DNA from: Blastococcus sp. TF02A-30
GTDB taxonomy: Bacteria; Actinomycetota; Actinomycetes; Mycobacteriales; Geodermatophilaceae
Reading direction: 5' to 3'
Assembly: GCF_003319185.1 (NCBI RefSeq)
Contig: NZ_QOHJ01000010.1
Coordinates: forward strand, 1 to 64,000
Length of the DNA stretch: 64,000 nt
Shown here: in pieces, positions 35,467-44,316 of the stretch
Numbering within the stretch: the stretch's first letter is position 1
How the letters are laid out: each line of letters begins with the position of its first letter
Notes under the pieces: model-generated
The model's database searches: none
Told to the model about the DNA's origin: nothing
The model's input: the letters and a program-made list of their open reading frames with translations, nothing else
Program-made: the position numbers and the translations under genes

Positions 35467-36768
35467 TCAGCCGATGAGACCCGCAGCCCGGACCGACCTC
35501 AGCGACGGCTCCACGCGGTGGGTGAACCCGACGACCGGCTCCAGCGGGGCGAGGGTCTTGAGACCCTCGCCGGTGTTGAGGACGACGGTCTCCTGCGCCG
35601 GGTCCAGCTGCCCGCCCTCGACCAGCTTCCGCAGCACGGCGACGGTGACGCCGCCGGCGGTCTCGGCGAAGACGCCGGTGGTGCGGGCGAGGTCGCGGAT
35701 GCCCTGGACGATCTCGTCGTCGCCCACCCGCGCCACGGCCCCGCCGGTGCGCCGGATCGCGTCGAGGGCGTAGGGCCCGTCGGCCGGGTTGCCGATGTTC
35801 AGCGACTTGGCGATGCCGGTCGGCTTGACCGGCCGGACGACGTCCCAGCCGTTGTCGAAGGCGGTGGCGATCGGGTCGCACCCGGCCGACTGGGCGCCGA
35901 AGATCGTCCACCCGGTCGCCTCGACGATGCCGGCGGCCACGAGCTCGCGGAACGCCTTGTCCACCTTGGTGAGCAGCGAGCCCGACGCCATCGGGATGAC
36001 CACCTGCGCCGGGATCCGCCAGCCCAGCTGCTCGGCGATCTCGTAGCCCATCGTCTTGGAGCCCTCGGCGTAGTAGGGCCGCACGTTCTGGTTGACGAAC
36101 GCGGCGTCCTCGAACTCGTCGGTCTCGGCGAGCTCGCTGGTCAGCCGGTTGACGTCGTCGTAGGACCCGTCGACGGCGACCAGCGTCTGGCCGTAGACCG
36201 CCGACTGCACGACCTTCCCGGGCTCCAGGTCGCTGGGGATGAAGACGTAGGACGGGATGCCGACGCGGGCGGCGTGCGCGGCCACCGAGTTGGCCAGGTT
36301 GCCGGTCGAGGCGCAGGCGATCTTGGCGTAGCCGAGCCCCTTGGCGGCGGTCGCTGCCAGGGACACCACGCGGTCCTTGAACGAGTGGGTGGGGTTGGCC
36401 GAGTCGTCCTTCACCCACAGCCCGCCGGTGAGGCCCAGCTCCTCGGCCAGCCGGTCGGCCCGCACCAGCGGGGTCATGCCGGGGTCGAGGGAGACGCGGG
36501 CCGCGGGGTCCTGGCCCACCGGCAGCAGCGGCGCGTACCGCCAGATGTTCTGCGGGCCGGCCTCGATCTGCTCGCGGGTCACGGCCTTCATCAGCTCGGG
36601 GTCGTAGTCGACCTCCAGCGGGCCGAAGCACTCGGCGCAGGCGTGCTCGGCGATCAGCCCGAAGGTGGCCCCGCAGTTGCGGCAGATCAGCCCGCGCGCG
36701 GGGTTGGGGGCGACGGGGCCGCCGGCCGAGGAGTCGGCCTGGAGGGATCCGGGAGCGGTCAGGGTCAT
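35467..36768 (-). CDS. thrC: Threonine synthase-like PLP enzyme with zinc ribbon
   Basis: 433 residues of fold-type II PLP enzyme. The Schiff-base lysine is K131 in NPTHSFKDR; the phosphate-binding loop is in ASTGNLANSVAAHAA. An N-terminal four-Cys zinc ribbon is visible (C29, C32, C44, C47). Threonine synthase converts O-phosphohomoserine to threonine; the zinc-ribbon type is a paralogue of the shorter enzyme usually found with hom and thrB, and no hom or thrB is here. The gene is preceded by a SAM riboswitch, so a role in the methionine branch (for example as a sulfhydrylase on O-phosphohomoserine) is a possible alternative (inference). ATG start with GAGGAGG. Confidence 0.88.
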   Translation of the reverse strand: MTLTAPGSLQADSSAGGPVAPNPARGLICRNCGATFGLIAEHACAECFGPLEVDYDPELMKAVTREQIEAGPQNIWRYAPLLPVGQDPAARVSLDPGMTPLVRADRLAEELGLTGGLWVKDDSANPTHSFKDRVVSLAATAAKGLGYAKIACASTGNLANSVAAHAARVGIPSYVFIPSDLEPGKVVQSAVYGQTLVAVDGSYDDVNRLTSELAETDEFEDAAFVNQNVRPYYAEGSKTMGYEIAEQLGWRIPAQVVIPMASGSLLTKVDKAFRELVAAGIVEATGWTIFGAQSAGCDPIATAFDNGWDVVRPVKPTGIAKSLNIGNPADGPYALDAIRRTGGAVARVGDDEIVQGIRDLARTTGVFAETAGGVTVAVLRKLVEGGQLDPAQETVVLNTGEGLKTLAPLEPVVGFTHRVEPSLRSVRAAGLIG

Positions 36769-36782
36769 GCGACGACTACCTC

Positions 36783-36906
36783 CTCATCTTCCCCGCGTCG
36801 GGCCGTCGAGCCGCGCGGGACGGAATTGGCACCTCCCGCCGCGCAGGCGCGCGGCGGCGGTTGCCGGGGCTTCATCGGGCCGTGTCCCTCTGCCCCTCTG
36901 GATGAG
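36783..36906 (-). promoter_or_regulatory. SAM-I type (S-box) riboswitch of thrC
   Basis: On the minus strand the S-box elements occur in order. P1 CUCAUC (36906-36901) with GAUGAG (36788-36783). Then CAGAGGGGCAGAGGGACA, CGGCCCGAUGAAGCCCCGG and GGCAACC. Then a P3 stem CCGCCGCGC/GCGCGGCGG, GGUGCCAAUUCC, and a P4 stem CCCGCG/CGCGGG. The 3' strand of P1 (GAUGAG) overlaps the ribosome site GAGGAGG (36785-36779), ten bases before the ATG. SAM binding should close P1 and hide the ribosome site, so it is likely an OFF switch on translation. Confidence 0.9.
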
Positions 36907-36967
36907 TGGAACGCCGCCGACTCTACCCAGTGCGCCCGCCCGCGCGACGGCGGGACAGGATGGGGAG

Positions 36968-37792
36968 GTGGCAGCGCGTGTCGTCTACACCGATCTCGAC
37001 GGCACGATGGTCGGTCCGCGGGGGTCGTTCTGGCACACCGCCGGGCGCGACCTGACGCACACGCCCGCCGCCGCGCTGCTGGAGCTGCACCGGGCCGGTG
37101 TGCACCTGGTGCTGGTCAGCGGCCGCACCCTCGACCAGGTCGTGGAGGCGGCGCGGATCTTCGCCGCCGACGGCGCCATCGCCGAGCTGGGCGCCGTCGT
37201 CAGCTGGGACGGCGGCCGGGAGCGCCACCGGCTTCCCGGCGAGCTGCCCGAGGAGCACGCCGGCCGGACGCCGATGTCGGTCATGGCCGAGCTCGGCATC
37301 GTGGAGCGACTGGTCGCCGAGCACCCGGGGCAGCTGGAGTGGCACGCCCCCTGGCACACCACCCACGACACCGACGCGCTGCTGCGGGGCCGGGTCGACC
37401 CCGTCGCCGTCGACGCCTGGCTCGCCGAACGGGGCCTCGGCTGGCTGACCCTCAACGACAACGGGGCGATCGCGGCCACGTCGCGCATGACGCTGGCCCC
37501 GGATCCGGCGCCACCGCACGTCTACCACCTGATGCCGCGCGGCATCTCCAAGGGCGCGGCGATCGCCTGGGACCTGCAGCGCCGCGGGCTGGCGCCGGAG
37601 GACGCCGTGGCGATCGGCGACAGCGTCAGCGACCTGGAGATGGCGCCCGCGGTCGGCCGGCTGTTCATCACCGCGAACGGGGCCGCCGTCGACGGGATGG
37701 CGCAGCGGTTGGCCGCCGTCCCCAACGCGACCGCCACCGAGGCGCCCATGGGCGAGGGCTGGGCCCAGGCCGTGCTCGCCAGCCTCCGCTGA
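36968..37792 (+). CDS. HAD-superfamily sugar-phosphatase-like protein
   Basis: 274 residues, Cof/mannosyl-3-phosphoglycerate phosphatase-like class IIB HAD. Nucleophile motif DLDGT (D9, D11), motif II LVSGRT, Lys in GISKG, and motif IV IGDSVSDLEM. It probably hydrolyses a sugar or glycerate phosphate; substrate not assignable. GTG start behind AGGAT. Divergent from the SAM riboswitch. Confidence 0.83.
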   Translation: MAARVVYTDLDGTMVGPRGSFWHTAGRDLTHTPAAALLELHRAGVHLVLVSGRTLDQVVEAARIFAADGAIAELGAVVSWDGGRERHRLPGELPEEHAGRTPMSVMAELGIVERLVAEHPGQLEWHAPWHTTHDTDALLRGRVDPVAVDAWLAERGLGWLTLNDNGAIAATSRMTLAPDPAPPHVYHLMPRGISKGAAIAWDLQRRGLAPEDAVAIGDSVSDLEMAPAVGRLFITANGAAVDGMAQRLAAVPNATATEAPMGEGWAQAVLASLR

Positions 37793-37795
37793 CCG

Positions 37796-38659
37796 CTAGC
37801 TGGTCACGTCCTTGCGGGCGAAGCTGCGCACGGCCAGCGCCGTGAACACCGCCGAGTACGCCAGGCCCTGGATCACGCCCCGGAACAGGTCGCCCGAGTC
37901 CACCGGCGTCTGCAGCAGGTCGGTCCAGGCGTAGTTGAACGCCGTCGGGAACCAGTCGCGGACGCCGCCGAGCTGCTCGACCTGCTCCAGCACCGCGAAC
38001 ACGACGGTGGTGAAGACCGCGCCACCGACGGCTGCCAGCGGGGCGTCGGTGACGGTGCTCAGCCAGAACGCCAGGGTCCCGACCACGAGCAGGTGGACGC
38101 TGAGGTAGGCCAGCATCCCGAGCAACCGCACGATCGCCGTCTGCTGGTCGAGGGCGACACCGACCGGCGTCCGCAGGTCCCCGAAGCCGAAGGCGATGCC
38201 GCCGGCGACCATCGCGGTCGCGACCAGCACGACCATCGACAGCACCGACAGGACGAGCGCCGCCAGCCACTTCTGCCGGAGCAACCGAGCGCGGGGCACC
38301 GGCGTGGCCAGCGCGTACCGCAGCGAGCCCCACTGCGCCTCGCTGGCCACGGTGTCGCCGAAGAACAGCGCGAAGACGACGACGAGGAAGAAGCCGGTCG
38401 TGGCGAAGAGCGTGAACAGGGTCAGGTTGAGCCCGCTCGCGGTGGCGACGTCGACCAGGTTGACGCGGGACTCCTCCGCCGCCTCCTCCGCGCCACCGAG
38501 CTGCAGCGCCGCGATGAGGATCAGCGGCAGCGCCACCATGAGCGCGAGCACGCCGAGGGTGCGGCGCCGCTTGAACTGCCGGCGCAGCTCCACGGCCAGC
38601 CGGAGCGTGCGCTCCGGGCGGTAGCCGGCGACGGCGCCGGTCGGCTGCACGGTGCTCAC
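37796..38659 (-). CDS. ABC-2 type permease
   Basis: 287 residues with about six hydrophobic segments; a polar N-terminal 30 residues lead to helices near 35-55, 85-110, 135-160, 170-195, 205-230 and 255-275. GTGA overlap with the preceding hydrolase/ATPase fusion gene places it as the membrane half of the same exporter. Ends three bases after the convergent HAD gene. Confidence 0.85.
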   Translation of the reverse strand: MSTVQPTGAVAGYRPERTLRLAVELRRQFKRRRTLGVLALMVALPLILIAALQLGGAEEAAEESRVNLVDVATASGLNLTLFTLFATTGFFLVVVFALFFGDTVASEAQWGSLRYALATPVPRARLLRQKWLAALVLSVLSMVVLVATAMVAGGIAFGFGDLRTPVGVALDQQTAIVRLLGMLAYLSVHLLVVGTLAFWLSTVTDAPLAAVGGAVFTTVVFAVLEQVEQLGGVRDWFPTAFNYAWTDLLQTPVDSGDLFRGVIQGLAYSAVFTALAVRSFARKDVTS

Positions 38660-41511
38660 GAGCTCTCCCCCACCAGCGCCAGGAAGGCGTCCTCGAGCCG
38701 GCGGCGCGGCGTGAACTGGTCCACCGCGATGCCGGCCTCCACCAGCGCCTGCAGCGCCCGGGCCCGGCTGGTGCCGTCCAGGTCGGCCACCAGGCCCTCG
38801 TCGGTGCGCTCGACGGCGACCCCGGGCAGCGCCGTGAGGACCGCGGCAGCGCGTTCGGCGTCGACGTCGGCGACCCCGACGAGCACCGCTCCCCCGGTGC
38901 CGACGATCTGCTCGACCGTCCCCTGCGCGATCTTCTGCCCCTTGGCCATGACGACCACGTGGCTGCAGGTCTGCTCGATCTCGCTGAGCAGGTGGCTGGA
39001 GACGATGACCGTGCGACCGGTCGCCGCGTAGGAGCGCAGCACCTCGCGCATGGCGTGGATCTGCGGCGGGTCCAGCCCGTTGGTGGGCTCGTCGAGCACC
39101 AGGAGGTCGGGCAGCCCGAGCATCGCCTGGGCGATGGCGACCCGCTGGCGCATGCCCTGGCTGTACCGGCGCACCGGCCGGTCGAGCGCCGCGCCGAGCC
39201 CGGCGACCTCGATCGCCTCCTCCATGTGCGCGTCCTCGGCCGGCCGGCCGGTCGCCGCCCAGTACAGCCGCAGGTTGTCGCGGCCGGACAGGTGGGGTTG
39301 CAGGCCGGTGCCCTCGACGAAGGACCCCAGCCGGGAGAGCACCGGGGCACCCGGCCCCGCGGCGTGACCGAAGATGCTGATCCGCCCCTGGGTCGGCCGG
39401 ATCAGCCCCATCAGCATCCGCAACGAGGTGGTCTTGCCCGCGCCGTTCGGGCCGAGCAGGCCGAGCACCTGGCCGCGGCGCACCTCGAACGAGAGGTCGC
39501 GGACAGCGACGAAGCCGTCCTTGTACGCCTTGGTCACGCCCTCGAAGCGCAGCGGGACGTCCTCGCCGTCCGGCTCCACGTCCGCGAGCCGGCGGTCGCG
39601 ACGCCGCCGCCAGAGCAGGGTGCCCACCCACGCCAGCAGCCCCAGCGCCGCCAGCACGCCGAGCAGCACCCACCAGCGGGCCGAGCCCGCGGTCGCCTGC
39701 GTCGTGCCGTCGACCTCGGGGACGGCCACCTCGGCGGTGGCGGCGGCGAGACCGCCCGGCAGGCCGACGGAGTAGACCGCGGCCTGGGACGGGAGCGCGA
39801 AGGACTGGTCGGTCGAGGAGACCACCAGGCGCATCCGGTGCCCCGCCTCGAACCGGTGCACGATCGCCGGCAGGGTCGCCCGGACCTCGGTGGGGTCGGC
39901 CGGGTCGGCCGACAGGCCGGTGAGCGCGAGCGGCGCGACCAGACCGGAGGGCAGGGTGAGCCCGCCCCCGGGGGCGACGTCGTAGAGCTTGGCGAAGAGC
40001 GTGGCCGAGCCACCCGGTGCGGCGACGGCGAGGGTGACCGTCGGTGCGCCGACCACCTCGACGGCCTCGTCGAGCGGCTCGCTGTCGAAGGCGGCGAACT
40101 GCCCCGGGATCTCGACCGCGGTGCCGGACAGCGCCGAGGCGAGGCCGCCGAGGCCGGGCAGCGTGGTGAGCGCGGCGGGAGTGCCGCCGGCCGGGGTCAC
40201 CACCGGCTGGACGGGGCCGCTGACGGCGATGCCGGTCCGCTCGACCGCTCCCGCGCCGTCGAGCCCCGGGTAGGCGTCGGCGACGACGGTCTGCGTGCCG
40301 CCCTGCACGCTGCCGACGCTGCCCAGCCCGGTGGGTGCCGGGTACTGGAAGCCCGGCCCGGCGTCGCCCTCGCCCCGCAGGTGGAGGTCGAACCAGCCGG
40401 CCACCAGGTCGCGCAGCTCGCCGGTCTCGCGCTCGGAGGCCTGGGCATCGTGCCCGCCGTCGAACCAGACCACCTTCACCGGCGTGCCGTTCGCGGCGAT
40501 CCCGCGGGCGTTGGCGTCGGCCTGGCCGAGCCCGAAGAGCGAGTCCTGGGTGCCCTGCACGAGCAGGGTGGGCGCCGTGATGCGGTCCAGCACCCGGTCC
40601 GGGCTGCCCCGGTCGAGCACCGCGGCCACCTCGGGCGTGAGCGTGCCGGTCGAGGCGGCGGACTGGTACGCGGCGCAGACGTCGGCGCGGAAGCGGCCGC
40701 AGGTGAGCGCCTCCTCCACCGCGACGGGGTCGAGCGAGCCGGGGTCGAGCTCGGTCAGGTCCGGCGCCTGGCCGTCGTCCCCGCCCAGCGCGTCGAGCAG
40801 CCCGCCGGACGGCGATGAGCCGATGCCGAAGAAGAGCCCCGACCACAGCCGCTTGTAGACGCCGCGGTCGGGATCCTGCGAGGTGGCCGCCGGGGTGGCC
40901 CCGTCGACCGGACCGGTCTGCGAGGGGAAGAGCGCCGCGGTGAGCGAGTTCCAGGTGATCTGCGGGGCGATGGCGTCGACGCGCTCGTCGTAGGCCGCGG
41001 CCAGCAGCGCGAGCGCGCCGCCGTAGGAGCCGCCGGCGACGCCGACCCGGGGGTTCCCGTCGGCGTCGAGCAGCACGTCGTCGCGCTCGGCGAGCCGGTC
41101 GATCAGCGTGGTGACGTCGGCCACCTCGGCCGCGGGGTCGTTCAGCCCGATCTGCCCGGTGCTCTCGCCGAACCCGCGCGCCGAGAAGGTCAGGACCACG
41201 AAGCCGCGGCCGGCCAGGTCGCGCGCGTCGTCGGCGACCGAGTCCTTGCTCCCGCCGAACCCGTGCGCGAGGACCACGGCCGGCGCCGGCCCGTCGGCGT
41301 CCGGCAGGTAGAGCGAGGTGTCCAGCTCGACGGCGAGGTCACCCGTCCCCGACGGGACGAGGGCCTCCTCGACGCGCACGTCGTCGGCCGCGCCGGCCGG
41401 CGGCGCCAGGGCGACGAGGCCGGCGCCGAGCAGCGGGGCGAGGAGGAGGCCGAACGAGGCGCGGGCGCGGGAGCGCGGGCGGCGACGGACGGGCCCGCGG
41501 GCAGCGCGCAC
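38656..41511 (-). CDS. Fusion: secreted CocE-like hydrolase, TM helix, ABC ATPase
   Basis: 951 residues. Signal-like N-terminus (1-42). Alpha/beta hydrolase of the X-Pro dipeptidyl-peptidase/CocE type at about 45-600: nucleophile S162 (GGSYGG), D323 (GTQDSL), H354 (GGHDAQ), plus a jellyroll-like second part. One membrane helix at 613-633 followed by RRRRDRR. ABC ATPase at 654-951 with Walker A GPNGAGKTT (687-695), YSQGMRQRV signature, LLVLDEPTNG and SSHLLSE. The hydrolase is thus outside the cell and the ATPase inside, in one chain. Substrate unknown. GTG start. Confidence 0.87.
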   Translation of the reverse strand: MRAARGPVRRRPRSRARASFGLLLAPLLGAGLVALAPPAGAADDVRVEEALVPSGTGDLAVELDTSLYLPDADGPAPAVVLAHGFGGSKDSVADDARDLAGRGFVVLTFSARGFGESTGQIGLNDPAAEVADVTTLIDRLAERDDVLLDADGNPRVGVAGGSYGGALALLAAAYDERVDAIAPQITWNSLTAALFPSQTGPVDGATPAATSQDPDRGVYKRLWSGLFFGIGSSPSGGLLDALGGDDGQAPDLTELDPGSLDPVAVEEALTCGRFRADVCAAYQSAASTGTLTPEVAAVLDRGSPDRVLDRITAPTLLVQGTQDSLFGLGQADANARGIAANGTPVKVVWFDGGHDAQASERETGELRDLVAGWFDLHLRGEGDAGPGFQYPAPTGLGSVGSVQGGTQTVVADAYPGLDGAGAVERTGIAVSGPVQPVVTPAGGTPAALTTLPGLGGLASALSGTAVEIPGQFAAFDSEPLDEAVEVVGAPTVTLAVAAPGGSATLFAKLYDVAPGGGLTLPSGLVAPLALTGLSADPADPTEVRATLPAIVHRFEAGHRMRLVVSSTDQSFALPSQAAVYSVGLPGGLAAATAEVAVPEVDGTTQATAGSARWWVLLGVLAALGLLAWVGTLLWRRRRDRRLADVEPDGEDVPLRFEGVTKAYKDGFVAVRDLSFEVRRGQVLGLLGPNGAGKTTSLRMLMGLIRPTQGRISIFGHAAGPGAPVLSRLGSFVEGTGLQPHLSGRDNLRLYWAATGRPAEDAHMEEAIEVAGLGAALDRPVRRYSQGMRQRVAIAQAMLGLPDLLVLDEPTNGLDPPQIHAMREVLRSYAATGRTVIVSSHLLSEIEQTCSHVVVMAKGQKIAQGTVEQIVGTGGAVLVGVADVDAERAAAVLTALPGVAVERTDEGLVADLDGTSRARALQALVEAGIAVDQFTPRRRLEDAFLALVGESS

Positions 41512-41524
41512 GTCGGGGCCAACG

Positions 41525-41560
41525 GACGACGGCCGGGCGGTGTTCCGCCCGGCCGTCGTC
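41525..41560 (-). terminator. Terminator between the LytR_C gene and the ABC fusion
   Basis: 16-bp perfect stem: 41525-41540 (gacgacggccgggcgg) pairs with 41545-41560, loop tgtt. Sits 17 bases after the LytR_C stop and 14 before the ABC fusion gene. Confidence 0.8.
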
Positions 41561-41576
41561 TCAGCGCTGGTCGAGG

Positions 41577-42866
41577 TCAGGGCTGCCAGTCGCCGGCGGC
41601 CACGATGACCAGGCCGGGCGTGGTGATCTCGGCCGGCATCTCGAAGAAGCGCGGCGCGGGGCCCTGCAGCTGCGGGAACTGGTCCACCAGCTGGATCGCG
41701 GCCTGGCGCTGGTTCTCGTCGCCCTCGGTGAAGTAGACCGTGGTCGCGGCGATGTCGCCGCCGGAGTAGGCGCCGACCGCGGGCGACTCCCAGCCGCCAC
41801 CCACGACGGCACCGGAGATCTTGGCCGCGAGGCCGTTCACGTCGGTGGCGTTGAGGACGACGACCGGCACGCGCACCGGCGTGCTCACGACCTCCTCGAC
41901 CGGGGCGGTCTCCGACGGCAGCGACGGGAGCGGGGCCAGCGACGGCGAAGGGGCGGCGCTGCTGGTGGCCGGGCCGGTGGCGCCGGCCTCGTCGGTGCCC
42001 GGCGCGGTGAGCTGGTAGACGCCCAGCACACCGAGGGCGACGACGGCCATCGCCACGAGGCCGGCGGCGACGCGGCGCGGCTTGCGCGGCGTCTGCCCCT
42101 CGTCGAGCAGCGCGGTGGAGCCGCTGCGCTTGCCGGACTTCTTGCGCGCGACCTCGGCGGCCTGGCGCTCGGCGCGCAGCGCGGCGCGCCCACCGACCGG
42201 GGCGCGGGAACCGCGGGCGGCCGGCAGCTCCTCGTCGTCGCCCACCGGCTCGGCGTCGCGGCCGCGGCCGGCGAGCGAGCGCTCGGGGATGGCGCTGGTC
42301 TCCGGGGCCGGAGCAGCGCCGGCGAGGAACGCGCGCATCTCCTCCTCGGACGGGAGCTCGCGGGAGGGCTTGGTCCAGTCGCCGTAGACCGGCGCGGAGG
42401 CGCCGGAGGCGGTGGCCTGGCGGGGCACCCGCGGAGCGGCGCCGCGCAGACCGGCCGGGCCGGTGCTCTCGGGCTCGGCGTCCTCGGGCCAGGTGCGGGC
42501 CGGGCGGGACAGCACGGGCGCCGGAGCCGCCTTGCCCGCCGCGGGGGCGGGAGCCATCGGCGCGCGGGCCGAGGCGGCCGGGACGGGGGGCAGCGGGAGG
42601 CGCGACTTCGGCATCGCGCGGCCGGCCTCCGGCGCCCGACCGGCGGCGACCGGAGCTCGCCCGGCGGGGGCCGGGGTGCTGCGCCGGGACGGCGCGGCGT
42701 CGACCCGGCCGCGGTCGCGGCCGGGCGCCGTCGGATGGTCGCTCAGCGCGGCATCCGGCGCCCCGTGCCAGAGCGCATCGGGGATGTCGGTACGACGACG
42801 GCCAGCCGCGACCGGGGGGTTGCCCCAGTCCGATCCGTCACTGCCTGATTCGGCGTGCCTGCCCAC
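41577..42866 (-). CDS. LytR C-terminal domain protein, single-pass
   Basis: 429 residues. A long Pro/Ala/Arg-rich, low-complexity cytoplasmic region (1-265), one hydrophobic helix (about 270-290), an extracellular Ala/Pro linker, then a LytR_C domain (about 330-429; VVVLNATDVNGLAAKISGAV). LytR_C domains are found in cell-wall related proteins; function here is unknown. GTG start, no ribosome site, TAGATT eight bases upstream (42875-42880), so leaderless. Adjacent to DUF3263, a common actinobacterial pairing. Confidence 0.82.
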   Translation of the reverse strand: MGRHAESGSDGSDWGNPPVAAGRRRTDIPDALWHGAPDAALSDHPTAPGRDRGRVDAAPSRRSTPAPAGRAPVAAGRAPEAGRAMPKSRLPLPPVPAASARAPMAPAPAAGKAAPAPVLSRPARTWPEDAEPESTGPAGLRGAAPRVPRQATASGASAPVYGDWTKPSRELPSEEEMRAFLAGAAPAPETSAIPERSLAGRGRDAEPVGDDEELPAARGSRAPVGGRAALRAERQAAEVARKKSGKRSGSTALLDEGQTPRKPRRVAAGLVAMAVVALGVLGVYQLTAPGTDEAGATGPATSSAAPSPSLAPLPSLPSETAPVEEVVSTPVRVPVVVLNATDVNGLAAKISGAVVGGGWESPAVGAYSGGDIAATTVYFTEGDENQRQAAIQLVDQFPQLQGPAPRFFEMPAEITTPGLVIVAAGDWQP

Positions 42867-42893
42867 GGTGACTGAATCTAATGCTTGTAACTC

Positions 42894-43217
42894 TCAATGC
42901 CCAGGACCCTGAGACGAACGCGTTCGTTGCCGCGCCGCACGGACCCTCCGGAGCCGCCGGACGAGCAGCGGATCCAGGGCGAGGGCCTCGGGACGGTCGA
43001 CCAGGGCGTGCAGCGCTTGGTAGTAGCGGGTCGGCGAGACCTCGAAACGGTCGCGGATCGCCGTCTCCTTGGCGCCGGCCGACCGCCACCACTGGCGCTC
43101 GAAGGCGAGCATCTCGTGCTCCCGCCGGGACAGCCCCAGGCTCACGACCTGCGCGGATTCCTCCGGGGACCCGTCGGCCCGGGGCGGGGAGACCGCCGGG
43201 GTGGGGTCGCTGCTCAT
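42894..43217 (-). CDS. DUF3263 domain protein
   Basis: 107 residues. A polar leader (1-30), then LSRREHEMLAFERQWWRSAGAKETAIRDRFEVSPTRYYQALHALVDRPEAL, the DUF3263 helix-turn-helix-like pattern. Probable DNA-binding protein. ATG start with GGAG about 11 bases upstream. Followed on the same strand by the LytR_C gene. Confidence 0.87.
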   Translation of the reverse strand: MSSDPTPAVSPPRADGSPEESAQVVSLGLSRREHEMLAFERQWWRSAGAKETAIRDRFEVSPTRYYQALHALVDRPEALALDPLLVRRLRRVRAARQRTRSSQGPGH

Positions 43218-43354
43218 CGTCGGTTCATCTCCTGCCGGGCTCGCACCGGCGGGCGTGCCCACCGGCTCGGGAGCGACGGTAGCGCCGCCGTCCGACGTTT
43301 CCGCGTTCCGACCGGCCGGTGACGGCTGTGACGGCTGGTTCCCGCGGGATCCGG

Positions 43355-44272
43355 TCACAGGCCGGCCGGTAGGGGCTCCGTCACAGGGCGGCGCGCCAGC
43401 CCCCGGGCGTGTCGCAGGCTGTCCGCGGTGAACACCGCCAACGCCAGCCACACGATCGCGAACCCGGCCAGCCGGGCCGGCGGCATCGGCTCGTCGTATA
43501 CGAAGACCCCGATGGCCAGCTGCATCAGCGGGGTCAGGTACTGGAGCAGCCCGACCGTCGACAGCGGGATGCGGCGGGCAGCGGCGGCGAACAGCAGCAG
43601 CGGTACCGCCGTGGCCACCCCCGAGCTCAGCAGCAGCGCCACGTGCCCCGCGCCCTCGGCGCCGAACGTGGCGCTGCCGTCGGCCTGCAGGAACGCCAGC
43701 ACCGCCACCGCGGGCAGCGACACCAGGGCGGTCTCGACGAACAACCCCGGGGCCGCCTCGACCCGCACCACCTTCTTCATCAGCCCGTAGAGGCCGAAGG
43801 TGGCGGCCAGGCTGAGCGCGATCCACGGCGGACGTCCGTAGTCGACGGTCAGCACGCCCACGGCGACCGCCGCGATCGCGACCGCCAGCCACTGCAGCGG
43901 TCGCAGCCGCTCCGCGAAGACGACGACGCCCAGCAGCACGCTGACCAGCGGGTTGATGAAGTAGCCGAGCGAGGTCTCGACGACGTGCCCGGAGTTGACC
44001 CCGTAGACGAAGATCAGCCAGTTCGCGGCGATCAGGACCGCGGCGCCGGCCAGCACCAGAACGGTGCGCCGGTCGGTGACCGCCGCCCGCACGTTCCCCC
44101 AGCGCCGCACCGCGGTGAGCAGCAGGCCGACGAAGAGCAGCGACCAGAGCACCCGGTGCGCGACGATCTCCAGCCCGCCGGCCGGCTCCAGCAGCGGGAA
44201 GTACAGGGGGAACAGCCCCCACAGGGCGTAGGCGGCCAGCCCGGAGGCGACCCCCAGGCGACGCTCGTCCAC
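43355..44272 (-). CDS. rarD: EamA family transporter RarD
   Basis: 305 residues, ten predicted membrane helices as two EamA halves. The start RLGVASGLAAYALWGLFPLYF and GYFINPLVSVLLGVVVFAERLRPLQW are RarD family text. Believed to be a metabolite exporter/permease; specificity unknown. GTG start; TACGGT eight bases upstream on the minus strand. Confidence 0.9.
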   Translation of the reverse strand: MDERRLGVASGLAAYALWGLFPLYFPLLEPAGGLEIVAHRVLWSLLFVGLLLTAVRRWGNVRAAVTDRRTVLVLAGAAVLIAANWLIFVYGVNSGHVVETSLGYFINPLVSVLLGVVVFAERLRPLQWLAVAIAAVAVGVLTVDYGRPPWIALSLAATFGLYGLMKKVVRVEAAPGLFVETALVSLPAVAVLAFLQADGSATFGAEGAGHVALLLSSGVATAVPLLLFAAAARRIPLSTVGLLQYLTPLMQLAIGVFVYDEPMPPARLAGFAIVWLALAVFTADSLRHARGLARRPVTEPLPAGL

Positions 44273-44316
44273 GAGCGGTCACCGTACGCGCGCGGCCGCG
44301 GCGCGAGGCGGGGACG

